A model generated the notes under the pieces. It was not told the origin of the DNA. It saw only the letters and a list, made by a program, of their open reading frames with translations, and ran no database searches. From Pseudomonadota bacterium (lineage in GTDB: Bacteria > Pseudomonadota > Alphaproteobacteria > Rhizobiales > Xanthobacteraceae), in the NCBI GenBank assembly GCA_023404705.1, contig JAEYAU010000264.1, forward strand, positions 1 through 47,299: 47,299 nucleotides of DNA. The letters run 5' to 3'. Position 1 is the stretch's first letter; each line of letters begins with the position of its first letter. Positions 14,589 through 22,552 of the stretch are shown piece by piece. A program made the position numbers and the translations under genes.

Positions 14589-16931
14589 TTACTCCTGATC
14601 GCTTCCCGGCGCCCACTCCTTCGCTTGTGGATTGAAGGGCGGCCACCACGGCATTCGCTTGTGCCATTCGGCGCGCATGTCGGCGAGCGGTGGGAACACG
14701 CGCCACGAACCGTTAGAGCGCTTCAGGCCCACGTCCCAATTATCCAGGAATTTTGCGAACTCGTAGTCAGTCCACCGTCCTAGCGCGGGGACGTTCCGAC
14801 GTGCGTGGGCATAGAAGGCGCCGGCCTCCACGCGATACGGCTTCGCCGGATGCTGAAAGGGTAGCACTCCCTCCTCCAAGTAGCCCGCGAGCCACTTCAG
14901 TTCGGGATCGGCGGACTGTTGCTTCTGTCCGCCAAGGGCCGTCGTGTGCGGAATCTCCATGCGCGGGTGCCACCCGTCCAGGTCCATCGCGCGAAGGTCA
15001 TAGAGCATCGCGCCAAGGCCACCTTCGCGCAGTTCCTGATTGAGCGCGGCGAAGTAAGCATGGTCTTGGCGCCGGTCGGGGCTGACCTCAAAGACGGCAT
15101 AGCGGCGTTCGTCGCCGGAGGCCGGAACAACCCACTTACTGTTCGACGCCATCAACACCTTGAGCGCATTCGGCATGGTGTATGCATTGACCCCCTTGGG
15201 CTCAATGGTGATCGTCGGCTCCGTGATCAGCGCCTTGAGGGCGCCTTCATCGTCCTTGTATCCGGGCCAAATCGCTTCATCACAGAACACGAACGCAGCC
15301 ATCGCGAAGTGTGCGTTGAAGTGGCCCGTCAGCAGGTTGCGCCGAGCGATGTGGAGGGCGTGCCCGCCGAAGAGGTGGCACATCGCGCGACCCAGGAATC
15401 CCTTGCCGGTGCCCTTCTCCTCGGAGAGAAGCGCAAGCGCGACTTCCGCCTGCAGCGTCGGATTCTGCACCGCCCATGCAAGCCAACGAAGAATGTAGTC
15501 GAAGCTCTTTGCATCACCGGCCGCGATCACGTTGCGAATGTGCTCGCGCATCCGACTCCAATCGCCATCCGGGTTTTCAGGGATGCCGAAGCCGCGCCAC
15601 AAGTTGATCTCGTCTTGCTCCGAGACTTCTTCCTGCGAGGCATCGAAGATCAGGCCGTCATAGGTGTATCGATCGCGCCGGGTGAGCCACCACTGGCTCA
15701 ACGGCATGCGGCTCGCCTTGGTCTTCTCCTCGCCGTCCTCGATCGTCTTGACCTCTCGCGACACGAACTTGTTCTTGAGCGCCCGTTTGAATTCGTCTTC
15801 GGTCCAGAACTCGGGGACGCGCACGGTGCGATCAAAAGCCGACTTGCCCCAATAGAGGATTCGAATCTTCCCGCCGATGTTCACGAGCGCGAATCGACTG
15901 TCGATGTTGGCCGCAGACGTGTCATTCAGCCGAGCGTCCGAAGACGGTCCTTCCATCCACGAGTCGTCCTCCACATGCTCGATCGGCTCCCCGTCGAAGT
16001 CGTCTCCGGCATCGGCCGGAGCGGCTTGCGCGTTCGCCGCGCCCGCGTCGGCCAAAATCTTGTTGAGCGTGCGATAGGTCACGCCGTCGTTGCGCTCGGT
16101 GTGGAGGCTATCCCATCGCTTTCCGATCAATTCCGCGTCTTCCGCATATTCCGGGTCTTGCGTTGACCATTCGATGAACTCGGAGCGCGCGTCGCCGTTG
16201 CTCGCGTGGTGGCACGCCATCATGAGCCGAAGCCACTTGTCATGGTCGGAGAAGTCGGTGGGATCGAGCTCGGCGAGGGCCTTTGCGATTTGCTCCTGAC
16301 TATATTGTCCCCCACCCTGCACGGCCGCGACCTCCGGCCGGCGAATCCCTTCCAAGAGCGCTTCAGGCGCGGGCGGGAAGCCATCGGCGAGCGACGGGCC
16401 GGTGTCGCTCCACCGGTAATGCTTCTTCGTCTCGGGATGAATGCTCCCTGCGGCCACGACTTGCCGCCCGCGACTCTTGAACTCCACGCCGGGGAAGGCT
16501 TCGAGCGTATCGAGAATGACGAGATCGGCGGGCTTGCTCATGTAGAAGTGGAAGCCGCCGCTCCCGGTGATCACACATGGGAAGGCGTCGGGATCAATTC
16601 CAAGCTCCAAGCACAAGCGATCGAATCCCTCGTCCCCACCATTGCGTGGGTCAACATCGATCACGAGTTGATCGGGCTTCAGCCGAACGCCCACGTTCCG
16701 ATTGTCCTTCACGCATGCGGCCAACACCTTGCGGCTCACATATGCGCGCGTCGTCCAATTGAAGTGGATCGGCCGCTTACCGTCCTTGCGCGCATGCCCG
16801 TGCTTGGTGCTCGTGGCGTCGAAGTGGTGGAGCGGGATCAAGGTCCAAATGTCGGCATCGTATTGCGCGAGGGAAGGCCCATCGATCTTGAGCGAGGTCC
16901 CTGACAAGGCCCGGTGTTCATGCTTTCCCAT
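14589..16931 (-). CDS. primase-polymerase / D5-like helicase replication protein
   Basis: The 780-residue protein joins two replication activities. The N-terminal ~220 residues form a prim-pol (AEP) domain with D92-x-D94 in LVIDVDPRNGG, GSGGFHFYM, and the histidine segment VVAAGSIHP. A PriCT-like helical part follows at ~230-300 (DKWLRLMMACHHASNG). The C-terminal half is an SF3-type helicase: Walker A EKGTGKG with K510, Walker B FVFCDEA with D551 and E552, and the sensor-like VLMASNSKWVVP. It should prime and unwind the excised island at its own origin. I chose the ATG at 16931, with GGAAGGAA upstream, over the frame opening at 16964. Comparable proteins drive P4 and PICI replication. Confidence 0.9.
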   Translation of the reverse strand: MGKHEHRALSGTSLKIDGPSLAQYDADIWTLIPLHHFDATSTKHGHARKDGKRPIHFNWTTRAYVSRKVLAACVKDNRNVGVRLKPDQLVIDVDPRNGGDEGFDRLCLELGIDPDAFPCVITGSGGFHFYMSKPADLVILDTLEAFPGVEFKSRGRQVVAAGSIHPETKKHYRWSDTGPSLADGFPPAPEALLEGIRRPEVAAVQGGGQYSQEQIAKALAELDPTDFSDHDKWLRLMMACHHASNGDARSEFIEWSTQDPEYAEDAELIGKRWDSLHTERNDGVTYRTLNKILADAGAANAQAAPADAGDDFDGEPIEHVEDDSWMEGPSSDARLNDTSAANIDSRFALVNIGGKIRILYWGKSAFDRTVRVPEFWTEDEFKRALKNKFVSREVKTIEDGEEKTKASRMPLSQWWLTRRDRYTYDGLIFDASQEEVSEQDEINLWRGFGIPENPDGDWSRMREHIRNVIAAGDAKSFDYILRWLAWAVQNPTLQAEVALALLSEEKGTGKGFLGRAMCHLFGGHALHIARRNLLTGHFNAHFAMAAFVFCDEAIWPGYKDDEGALKALITEPTITIEPKGVNAYTMPNALKVLMASNSKWVVPASGDERRYAVFEVSPDRRQDHAYFAALNQELREGGLGAMLYDLRAMDLDGWHPRMEIPHTTALGGQKQQSADPELKWLAGYLEEGVLPFQHPAKPYRVEAGAFYAHARRNVPALGRWTDYEFAKFLDNWDVGLKRSNGSWRVFPPLADMRAEWHKRMPWWPPFNPQAKEWAPGSDQE

Positions 16932-17011
16932 CGCAGATTCCTTCCTCTCCGCGCGCCGGAGCACGCGGGCTTACGACGCGCGACTCGCAATCGCGGCCAT
17001 CAGGTAGCGTT

Positions 17012-17281
17012 TCACGGCTTGCCCCGCTTCTTCCGCGCCGCATAAACCTTGTCGCCGAGTTCGGCGAGCGTCGCGTTGAGGCGCGCGAGGGCGGTTTGCT
17101 CGCCGGGCTCGTAACGCGGCGGCTCCTTCGTGGCCGCGATCACGGCGGCAATCTTGCTCTCCGGCACTTTGGACATTGCAGTCACTTCGGCGGCGTCCGT
17201 CAGGAGGCGGCGCATCATCGTGTGGCCGTGCTTCCGTTTGAAGGCCAGGAGGGAGGCGTTCATCTCGTCTCGGGTAGGCAT
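17012..17281 (-). CDS. small unknown protein (island)
   Basis: The product has 89 residues from the ATG at 17281; the frame opens further up at 17380 but without a good start. It is basic and helical: PTRDEMNASLLAFKRKHGHTMMRRLL, then ESKIAAVIAATKE, ending in KKRGKP. It may bind DNA. It precedes the replication gene in a minus-strand run, with about 80 bases between them. Confidence 0.6.
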   Translation of the reverse strand: MPTRDEMNASLLAFKRKHGHTMMRRLLTDAAEVTAMSKVPESKIAAVIAATKEPPRYEPGEQTALARLNATLAELGDKVYAARKKRGKP

Positions 17282-17430
17282 TGGATAGACTCCATGGTCG
17301 GGGTTGAGACTGTGAGAAAGTGGGCGGGAGCCGATCTCACCAACACGATCGACTCCCGCCCTAGACCTCGCCGCGCGCAAGGAGGACGCGGCGAGATCAG
17401 GTCGCGCAGCAGGAGGCGCAGCGCGCGCGA

Positions 17431-18546
17431 CTATCCGAAATCCTCCTCGGTGTCCGTGTCCGGAGCGGTACTCGCGAGCGCGAGCTTGCCCGCGTCGCGT
17501 TTGACCTTCTTCCCCCCGCCAAAGACGATCGCCTGCTTGCCCGCGTAACCTTCAGGCTTTTCGGGTTTGGGCGCTGGCACGACCTCTACGAGGAGCGCGC
17601 ATTCTGGGCGCGTGTCCGGGCGAAGCTCGGCCTTGCCGCCGGCCGCGCGGGTCGCTGCAACTAGCGCGCACTCCTCGTATTCGAGCGCCAGCAAGTGCTC
17701 TTCGATCTTCTTGAGCATGCCGGCTCGCGCCGCGAGCGGGATTGCGTCCACCTCGGTGGCCGCCGCCGCTTCTTTCAACTGTGCGCGGCCTGACTTCTCA
17801 ATCTGAGGCCGACATGCCCAGAACACCACCTTGCTCGCGTCGGTCACGAATTCATCTTTTTGGGAATCATATCGGCGTGGATAGTTCGCATGTCCGGTTT
17901 CTGTGCGGCCGGTGAGAGCATTCACCCGCACTTTCAGAAGCCCCGCAACCGCGGGCTTTCCTTCCGCCTCGCGGCGATCAAGGTCGCGCAAGAAGTCGGC
18001 CTCGGCTTCGGCGAGCGGGCGAGGCGCGGTCTTGACGCGATCACGCTCCGAGATGAAGTTTGCGCGCGCCTCGCGATTCCGCTTCAGCGCTTTGACGGGA
18101 TCGGCCTTGTCGATCTTCGGCTTGACCGGCTTGAGCGTAACACCCGGCGGCAAGCTAGCGGCCCAATTCTCCAGCGTGGACAACCGGAATCGCGACGCGG
18201 GCTTTTCGTTTTGCAGCTTCACGAGCTGCGCCTTCTTCGCGTCGTAAGCCTTCTGCATTTTGGCACGTCGGGACTCGTCCGGCGTCCCTCCGGCTCGAAT
18301 ATGCCGGTCGTAGCTTCCCAGATTGATCGCCTGTTCCTTGATCTCCTCGCGAAACTTTTCGGCTTGCCGGTGCCGTGCATGGCGCTCGGCTATGGCCGTG
18401 ATCTCCTCGCGCTCGGCGTTTTCCCAAATTTCTTTTGACGCGGGCGGGAGCGTTTCCTTCAGGGCCTCGATGCGCTCGCGGTTATCAACGTCCCACTGAT
18501 CTACGGGGGTATCATCGCCGAGTTCAATCTGCGTATGGTCGCTCAT
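17431..18546 (-). CDS. unknown protein, phage-like (island)
   Basis: The product has 371 residues. The N-terminal ~130 are highly charged and helical (coiled-coil-like Lys/Glu runs), the middle is Lys/Arg-rich, and the C-terminal ~150 include a strand-rich part (KVVFWACRPQIEKSGR, ALLVEVVPAPKPEKPEG). It has no membrane helix, no cysteine cluster and no family I recognise. It lies between small unknown genes and the replication module. A structural or DNA-binding role is possible. Confidence 0.65.
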   Translation of the reverse strand: MSDHTQIELGDDTPVDQWDVDNRERIEALKETLPPASKEIWENAEREEITAIAERHARHRQAEKFREEIKEQAINLGSYDRHIRAGGTPDESRRAKMQKAYDAKKAQLVKLQNEKPASRFRLSTLENWAASLPPGVTLKPVKPKIDKADPVKALKRNREARANFISERDRVKTAPRPLAEAEADFLRDLDRREAEGKPAVAGLLKVRVNALTGRTETGHANYPRRYDSQKDEFVTDASKVVFWACRPQIEKSGRAQLKEAAAATEVDAIPLAARAGMLKKIEEHLLALEYEECALVAATRAAGGKAELRPDTRPECALLVEVVPAPKPEKPEGYAGKQAIVFGGGKKVKRDAGKLALASTAPDTDTEEDFG

Positions 18547-18624
18547 ATGAGGTCTCCGTGTTCCGGTTCGTGGATGCGTTATCGCGTTTGCCGTGATGCG
18601 CCGCGCCCTTAAAATTTGCGTATG

Positions 18625-18981
18625 TCATAATTTTTCTCGTATGGATTTCGCGAGCTTTGCGGCGCGCTGATCGCCACCACGCACGAGCCACAAAACCCAC
18701 GGCGCAGTGGTCTTAAACTCGCGCGCAACGATGTCGGCAGCATCATTGCTCTTCGGCTGCGGGCGCGGCGCGCGAAGTTCGTGATACCGAACGATGATGG
18801 TGGCGCGGCGATGCACCTCGCGTCGTGTCGACTCCTTGCGCCCGCCCCGCAAGCGCAGCGCCCGAAGGCCGTCGCGCTCCTCAGCAGTAAGTTGATGGCC
18901 GCTGATCCACAGGTCCGCGAGCGGCCCTAGATGGCCGCGCTCCTTTGCCTCCGCTAGAGCTTCTTCCCATACCGGACTCAT
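18625..18981 (-). CDS. unknown protein (island)
   Basis: The product has 118 residues. Its start ATG overlaps the stop of the preceding gene (ATGA), so the pair is coupled. The sequence is basic (LRLRGGRKESTRREVHRRATIIVRY) with a C-terminal helix rich in Arg/Lys (WVLWLVRGGDQRAAKLAKSIREKL). A small DNA- or RNA-binding protein would fit, but no family is recognised. Confidence 0.62.
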   Translation of the reverse strand: MSPVWEEALAEAKERGHLGPLADLWISGHQLTAEERDGLRALRLRGGRKESTRREVHRRATIIVRYHELRAPRPQPKSNDAADIVAREFKTTAPWVLWLVRGGDQRAAKLAKSIREKL

Positions 18982-19487
18982 AACGCGGTGCCCTCGCGTA
19001 CGAAGGCGCAGACGCGCGCAAGGAGGTATGCCGCGCGCTCCTCCTCATGCGCCTCACGCCATGGGCGGCACGGTGTGAGGTTCGCGGCGAGCGCGAGGGC
19101 GGCGCGCTTCGCGCGAACCTTATCCTTTCCACATGCGAGCTTGCGAAGCGTCTCGATTGCTGGGCACGTCGGAGCCGCGCCCTCCGTCGCAATAGCGTTC
19201 CAATGGAGCCCGAGCCGGAAGGCTCGGAGTCCTGGCGACGATTGCCGGTCCAAGAGGATATGAAGCGGGTTCCCATGCTTGTCGCGTCGCACGATCCCAC
19301 ACAGAGTCTCTGCCGCGTCCGGGAAGTTGCAACGCCGCGCTAGGACGCTCACCGCCATCGGATCGAAATAGTCGGCGGCAAGGGCTTGCATGACGATCGT
19401 TCGCACGGCACTCGTCAGGGCAGCGCCCGAGCGCTCCGCGCGAACGGCACCGTAACGAACGGTGGTCATGTCCAACAGCGAGCCCAT
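18978..19487 (-). CDS. unknown protein (island)
   Basis: The product has 169 residues from the ATG at 19487, with GAGG 8 bases upstream. It is Ala/Arg-rich and mostly helical (LTSAVRTIVMQALAADYFDPMAV, KVRAKRAALALAANL), with four cysteines spread along it (C48, C62, C108 and C117 by rough count). It follows the AlpA-type gene by 12 bases and is coupled to the next gene. The function is unknown; genes in this position of satellites often control excision or helper interference. Confidence 0.6.
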   Translation of the reverse strand: MGSLLDMTTVRYGAVRAERSGAALTSAVRTIVMQALAADYFDPMAVSVLARRCNFPDAAETLCGIVRRDKHGNPLHILLDRQSSPGLRAFRLGLHWNAIATEGAAPTCPAIETLRKLACGKDKVRAKRAALALAANLTPCRPWREAHEEERAAYLLARVCAFVREGTAL

Positions 19488-19499
19488 GACGCGCCTCGA

Positions 19500-19718
19500 T
19501 CACGCGGCGCGGCGCGTCTTGGGCGGCTTCGGAGCTTCAGCTTCGCGAAGGAAGCGCGCGATCTCGGCTCCGGAAAAGATTACTCGGCTGCCGATCTTCG
19601 TCGGCCGAATGCTCCCGGCGGAGATCAGCTTGTAAAGAAAGGACCGGCTGATCCGGAGGTGGTTTGCAGCCTCAAGGAGGCTGAATTGCTGCTGCTCGAA
19701 CGCAATACTGCGGTCCAT
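19500..19718 (-). CDS. AlpA/excisionase-type regulator
   Basis: This 72-residue protein has the winged-helix pattern of AlpA and Xis proteins: SLLEAANHLRISRSFLYKLI, then IRPTKIGSRVIFSGAEIARFLRE. AlpA activates integrase/excision genes in P4-type elements. It lies 81 bases downstream of the integrase stop on the same strand and heads the island's minus-strand transcript. A perfect inverted repeat and a promoter-like sequence are found immediately upstream, suggesting self-regulation. Confidence 0.85.
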   Translation of the reverse strand: MDRSIAFEQQQFSLLEAANHLRISRSFLYKLISAGSIRPTKIGSRVIFSGAEIARFLREAEAPKPPKTRRAA

Positions 19719-19721
19719 TGG

Positions 19722-19777
19722 TGTGCTCCCAGGTCGTCAGGAGCACATAAATATTCCCAGATTTTCATCCGATTCAA
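19722..19777 (-). promoter_or_regulatory. alpA promoter with operator-like inverted repeat
   Basis: On the minus strand, TTGAAT (19772-19777) and TATTTA (19748-19753) are spaced by 18 bases, as in a sigma-70-type promoter. Directly after the -10, TGTGCTCC (19722-19729) and GGAGCACA (19740-19747) form a perfect 8-bp inverted repeat with a 10-base spacer. It covers the likely transcription start and the GGGAG ribosome site of the AlpA-type gene. A repressor bound there would block the operon. Confidence 0.55.
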
Positions 19778-19799
19778 CTAAGGTTTCTTCGAGGCTCGC

Positions 19800-21035
19800 T
19801 CACCCCGCTTTGCGAAGCGAGATGATTTTGGTTTGGCCTGCAAGGTACGCGGCCCATGCGTCCATGAGCTTGCGGCGCTTCTCAAGTGCGTCCAATCGGC
19901 GATACGAAGCTTCGACCTTATTGGGCAACGTATGCGCTAGAGCCATCTCAATCACTTCGTTAGGGAATGAAGTGCGGTCAGATGCCCAGTCCTTGAACGA
20001 ACTACGCCATCCATGCACCGTCAGACCGTCGCGGAGATCACGGACGAGTTGAAGCATGGCCATGTTGGAGAGCGGTGCGCCGGGCTTCGCGCCGGGGAAG
20101 ATGAATGCGTTTGGGTCCGGCTCTCCGCCATCGGGCAGAAGCGAATCCAATATCTCCATAGCGCGCACACTCAGCGGTATCCGATGCTCGCGTCCAGCCT
20201 TCATGCGTGACGCGTCAATGGTCCACACCTTCTTGGCGCGGTCCACCTCGCACCACTTGCCGAAGATCGTTTCACCTGTGCGCACCGCGTTTAGAATCGT
20301 CCATTCGAGTGCCAACGCACTCACGCTCTTGCGGTCACGGAGGTCCGCAAAGAACGCGGGCGCTTCATCGTAGTGCAAAGCTGCGTGGTGGCCGCGTGAG
20401 AGCTTCTTGCGCTTGGGCAGCAATTCCCGAAGGTGACCGCGCCAGCGTGCGGGATTCTCACCCGTGCGCAACCCCTTCGCCTTCGCCGCGTCCAGGACGC
20501 GTTCGATGCGTCCCCGAAGACGTGACGCCGTTTCCGCTTTCGATTCCCAAACGGGGCGAAGAACACGAAGCACGTCCTCAGTGCTCACGTCACGGATCAG
20601 AATCGGGCGGAGCGATGCGGCGTCCTCCTTGATCGAGGTCCTCCATTGCTGAATGTGAACTTTGCTCTTGAAGCCGGATGCAATGGAGTCAATCAGGTCG
20701 TCAGCGAACTCGCCGAAGGTGATCGCACTATTTGCGACTTTCGCGGCGCGCTTCTCCGCGAGTGGGTCTTTGCCGTCCCAAAGCAGTTGGCGTGCTGCCG
20801 CTGCGCGCTGGCGCGCGTCCTTCAAAGAGAGCCCAGCCTTCTTCGGACCGATGGCGGGTCCGATTCCCATCTCACATAGGCGACCGCTGCTACGCTGCCG
20901 ATACAGGAAGACCCATCGGCGCCCGCTGTCCTTTCCAATATTCAAATAGAGCCCGCCGCCGTCCGCGTGCCGGCCGGGCTCAGTAATGGTTGCAGCGGCC
21001 TTCGCAGAAAGCCGCTCGATCTCGCGCCGTGCCAT
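19800..21035 (-). CDS. int: tyrosine integrase (P4 type)
   Basis: The 411-residue protein has the order of P4-type integrases: an N-terminal DUF4102-like arm-binding domain (AATITEPGRHADGGGLYLNI, SLKDARQRAAAARQLLWDGKDPL), a core-binding domain at ~105-200, and the catalytic domain. Catalytic residues can be placed: R252 in NAVRTGE, H341 and R344 in VHGWRSSF, H368 in LAHTLPNK and Y378 in EASYRR. It is therefore likely active. I chose the ATG at 21035; the frame opens at 21104 without a better start. It lies 173 bases from the right att copy and should integrate the island at tRNA-Ser. Confidence 0.95.
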   Translation of the reverse strand: MARREIERLSAKAAATITEPGRHADGGGLYLNIGKDSGRRWVFLYRQRSSGRLCEMGIGPAIGPKKAGLSLKDARQRAAAARQLLWDGKDPLAEKRAAKVANSAITFGEFADDLIDSIASGFKSKVHIQQWRTSIKEDAASLRPILIRDVSTEDVLRVLRPVWESKAETASRLRGRIERVLDAAKAKGLRTGENPARWRGHLRELLPKRKKLSRGHHAALHYDEAPAFFADLRDRKSVSALALEWTILNAVRTGETIFGKWCEVDRAKKVWTIDASRMKAGREHRIPLSVRAMEILDSLLPDGGEPDPNAFIFPGAKPGAPLSNMAMLQLVRDLRDGLTVHGWRSSFKDWASDRTSFPNEVIEMALAHTLPNKVEASYRRLDALEKRRKLMDAWAAYLAGQTKIISLRKAG

Positions 21036-21208
21036 GAAACGTCTCCATCGAACTCCGCTGCCCCAACTATCGCCCCAGTGTATTTCGTCGATTGGGCGGG
21101 ACAACTAAGAATTCGTGGAAACGACCGTGGACAGTTAATGCCGATGGCACCGCATTTTCTAGACGGTCATGGACATTTGTGGACGCGAATAGATGACTAT
21201 ACTTCGGA

Positions 21209-21222
21209 CACTCCCTCCGCCA
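21209..21222 (+). other. attR: second copy of the tRNA-Ser 3' end
   Basis: CACTCCCTCCGCCA matches the last 14 bases of the tRNA-Ser gene exactly. It lies just outside the integrase gene. The 170 bases between hold several TGGAC(A) motifs (near 21131, 21169 and 21178) that might be arm-type or excisionase sites. Confidence 0.78.
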
Positions 21223-21288
21223 TGCGGCTTCGCGCCTGATGGCGCTGCGCAGGATTGGGGGCACCGATGGGCGAAGCCCTCCAAAGCT

Positions 21289-22314
21289 TCAGCGTAAGAG
21301 GGCGCGCCGGCGCTTGAGCGTGTCCGAGGGGGACTCGCCGAACAGCTCCCGATAGGAGCCGGCAAATCGGCCGAGCTCGGTGACGCCGCACTTCGTCAGA
21401 ATCCCCGTCACGGTGTTTTCCCGGCCATCGGGCGCCTGAAGCTCGCCGTGAACCCGATTGAGCCGACGCAGCTGCATGTATCGGGTCGGCCCGACGCCGA
21501 AGAATTTCCGGAAGGCGCGGAGCAGACTGCGTTCCGACACATGGATCGCGCGGCAAAGATCCTCGACGTGAGAATTCAAGCCGTCCTGCTTCCGGATGAA
21601 AGCCAAGGCATTGCGGTTGATGCGGTCGAGGCTCCGGCTGCCACCATATCGCGGCACGCGGTTCGGCACGTCGTCAGTGCCAATAGTCGCGGCCAGCTCT
21701 GCGAGCAAGACTCGTTCGACCTCCTCGGAGCGCTGCGGATGCAAGCTCGCGGAAGCGACGTCCAGCGCGTCCATGACGGCGGCGGAGAGCGACCTTGTCG
21801 CACCACGTGTTGGGAGCAGCGTTGCGCCTCCTCCCAGGGCGTGAAGTCGTGCCTGGGAGAATCCCGCCGCCTCCAAGACCTCGAGCGGCACGGACAGCGA
21901 CATCCACGTGTGCGCCTCCCGGCCTACGAGCGCGAACGGCTTGCCGGGGGCGAGCACCGCAATATCATCGGCCGCGATCATCCGCCCGTTGAGGCTCCAT
22001 GCGGCATGGCGGTCGGAATCCTGGAGGCAGAAGACGAACGATCCCGCTTGCGCCGCCCCGCCGAAGATGACCCCGCCGCCGGCCGTCCCTGATTGCACGA
22101 TGATGCGCCCGAACTGATGGCGCGACAGCCACCAGCTGCCGGCACTCGGGCTCAAGAGCAGAACGTCCGCGCCGCCGCTGCCGAGCTGCCGCGCATATTC
22201 ATAAAAGTCGAGCGGTGCCTCGAGACGATGGTCGAACCGTGCATCATCTTCGATCAGCAGCGGACTGCGCCAATCGTTCGACGTCCTTCGCGGCAACGAT
22301 CTGATCGAAATCAT
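21289..22314 (-). CDS. AraC-family transcriptional regulator
   Basis: The 341-residue protein has an N-terminal sensing part of about 230 residues, with no ligand motif I can name. The C-terminal part holds two helix-turn-helix units: VEDLCRAIHVSERSLLRAFRKFFGVGPTRYMQLRRLNRV and VTGILTKCGVTELGRFAGSYRELFGESPSDTL, which is the AraC signature. It is the first chromosomal gene outside the island on this side. Its divergent neighbour starts ~240 bases away and could be a target. Long AraC proteins of this layout often respond to small aromatic or host-derived compounds, but the ligand here is unknown. Confidence 0.88.
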   Translation of the reverse strand: MISIRSLPRRTSNDWRSPLLIEDDARFDHRLEAPLDFYEYARQLGSGGADVLLLSPSAGSWWLSRHQFGRIIVQSGTAGGGVIFGGAAQAGSFVFCLQDSDRHAAWSLNGRMIAADDIAVLAPGKPFALVGREAHTWMSLSVPLEVLEAAGFSQARLHALGGGATLLPTRGATRSLSAAVMDALDVASASLHPQRSEEVERVLLAELAATIGTDDVPNRVPRYGGSRSLDRINRNALAFIRKQDGLNSHVEDLCRAIHVSERSLLRAFRKFFGVGPTRYMQLRRLNRVHGELQAPDGRENTVTGILTKCGVTELGRFAGSYRELFGESPSDTLKRRRALLR

Positions 22315-22552
22315 GGCAAACGCTCGCTGCGGAAGAGCTTCCGGCCTGACGAGCGATCTTCGCTGCGGGTTCGATCATGGAGCTATCGGCAATTCACCCG
22401 AGAAGTGACCCGGGTATTTCCCGGCCCGATGCAGAGATGTCCCATCGCGGCCGTCCTGTGCCATCGCGCAATGTCGGCTGACCGAATCTGCATAGCCGCA
22501 GGTGCCGCGCTCCTTCAGATTGGCGCGTTAGGCTCGAACGCGGAGCTTCGCG

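Larger units (their letters stand above)
6441..21222. mobile_element. integrated island, phage-satellite-like, at tRNA-Ser
   Basis: About 14.8 kb lies between the two att copies. The right side holds a tyrosine integrase, an AlpA-type regulator, four uncharacterised minus-strand genes and a prim-pol/helicase. These are followed by an RHH protein, a terminase-small-subunit-like protein and an M41-type protease. The left ~5.9 kb is cargo with visibly lower G+C; for example 26 of 60 bases at 9181-9240 are G or C, against 45 of 60 at 38041-38100. No large terminase, portal, capsid or tail genes are present, nor any conjugation genes. Replication plus a TerS-like gene without structural genes is the pattern of P4/PICI-type satellites. 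A degraded prophage or other integrative element is the alternative. Confidence 0.82.
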
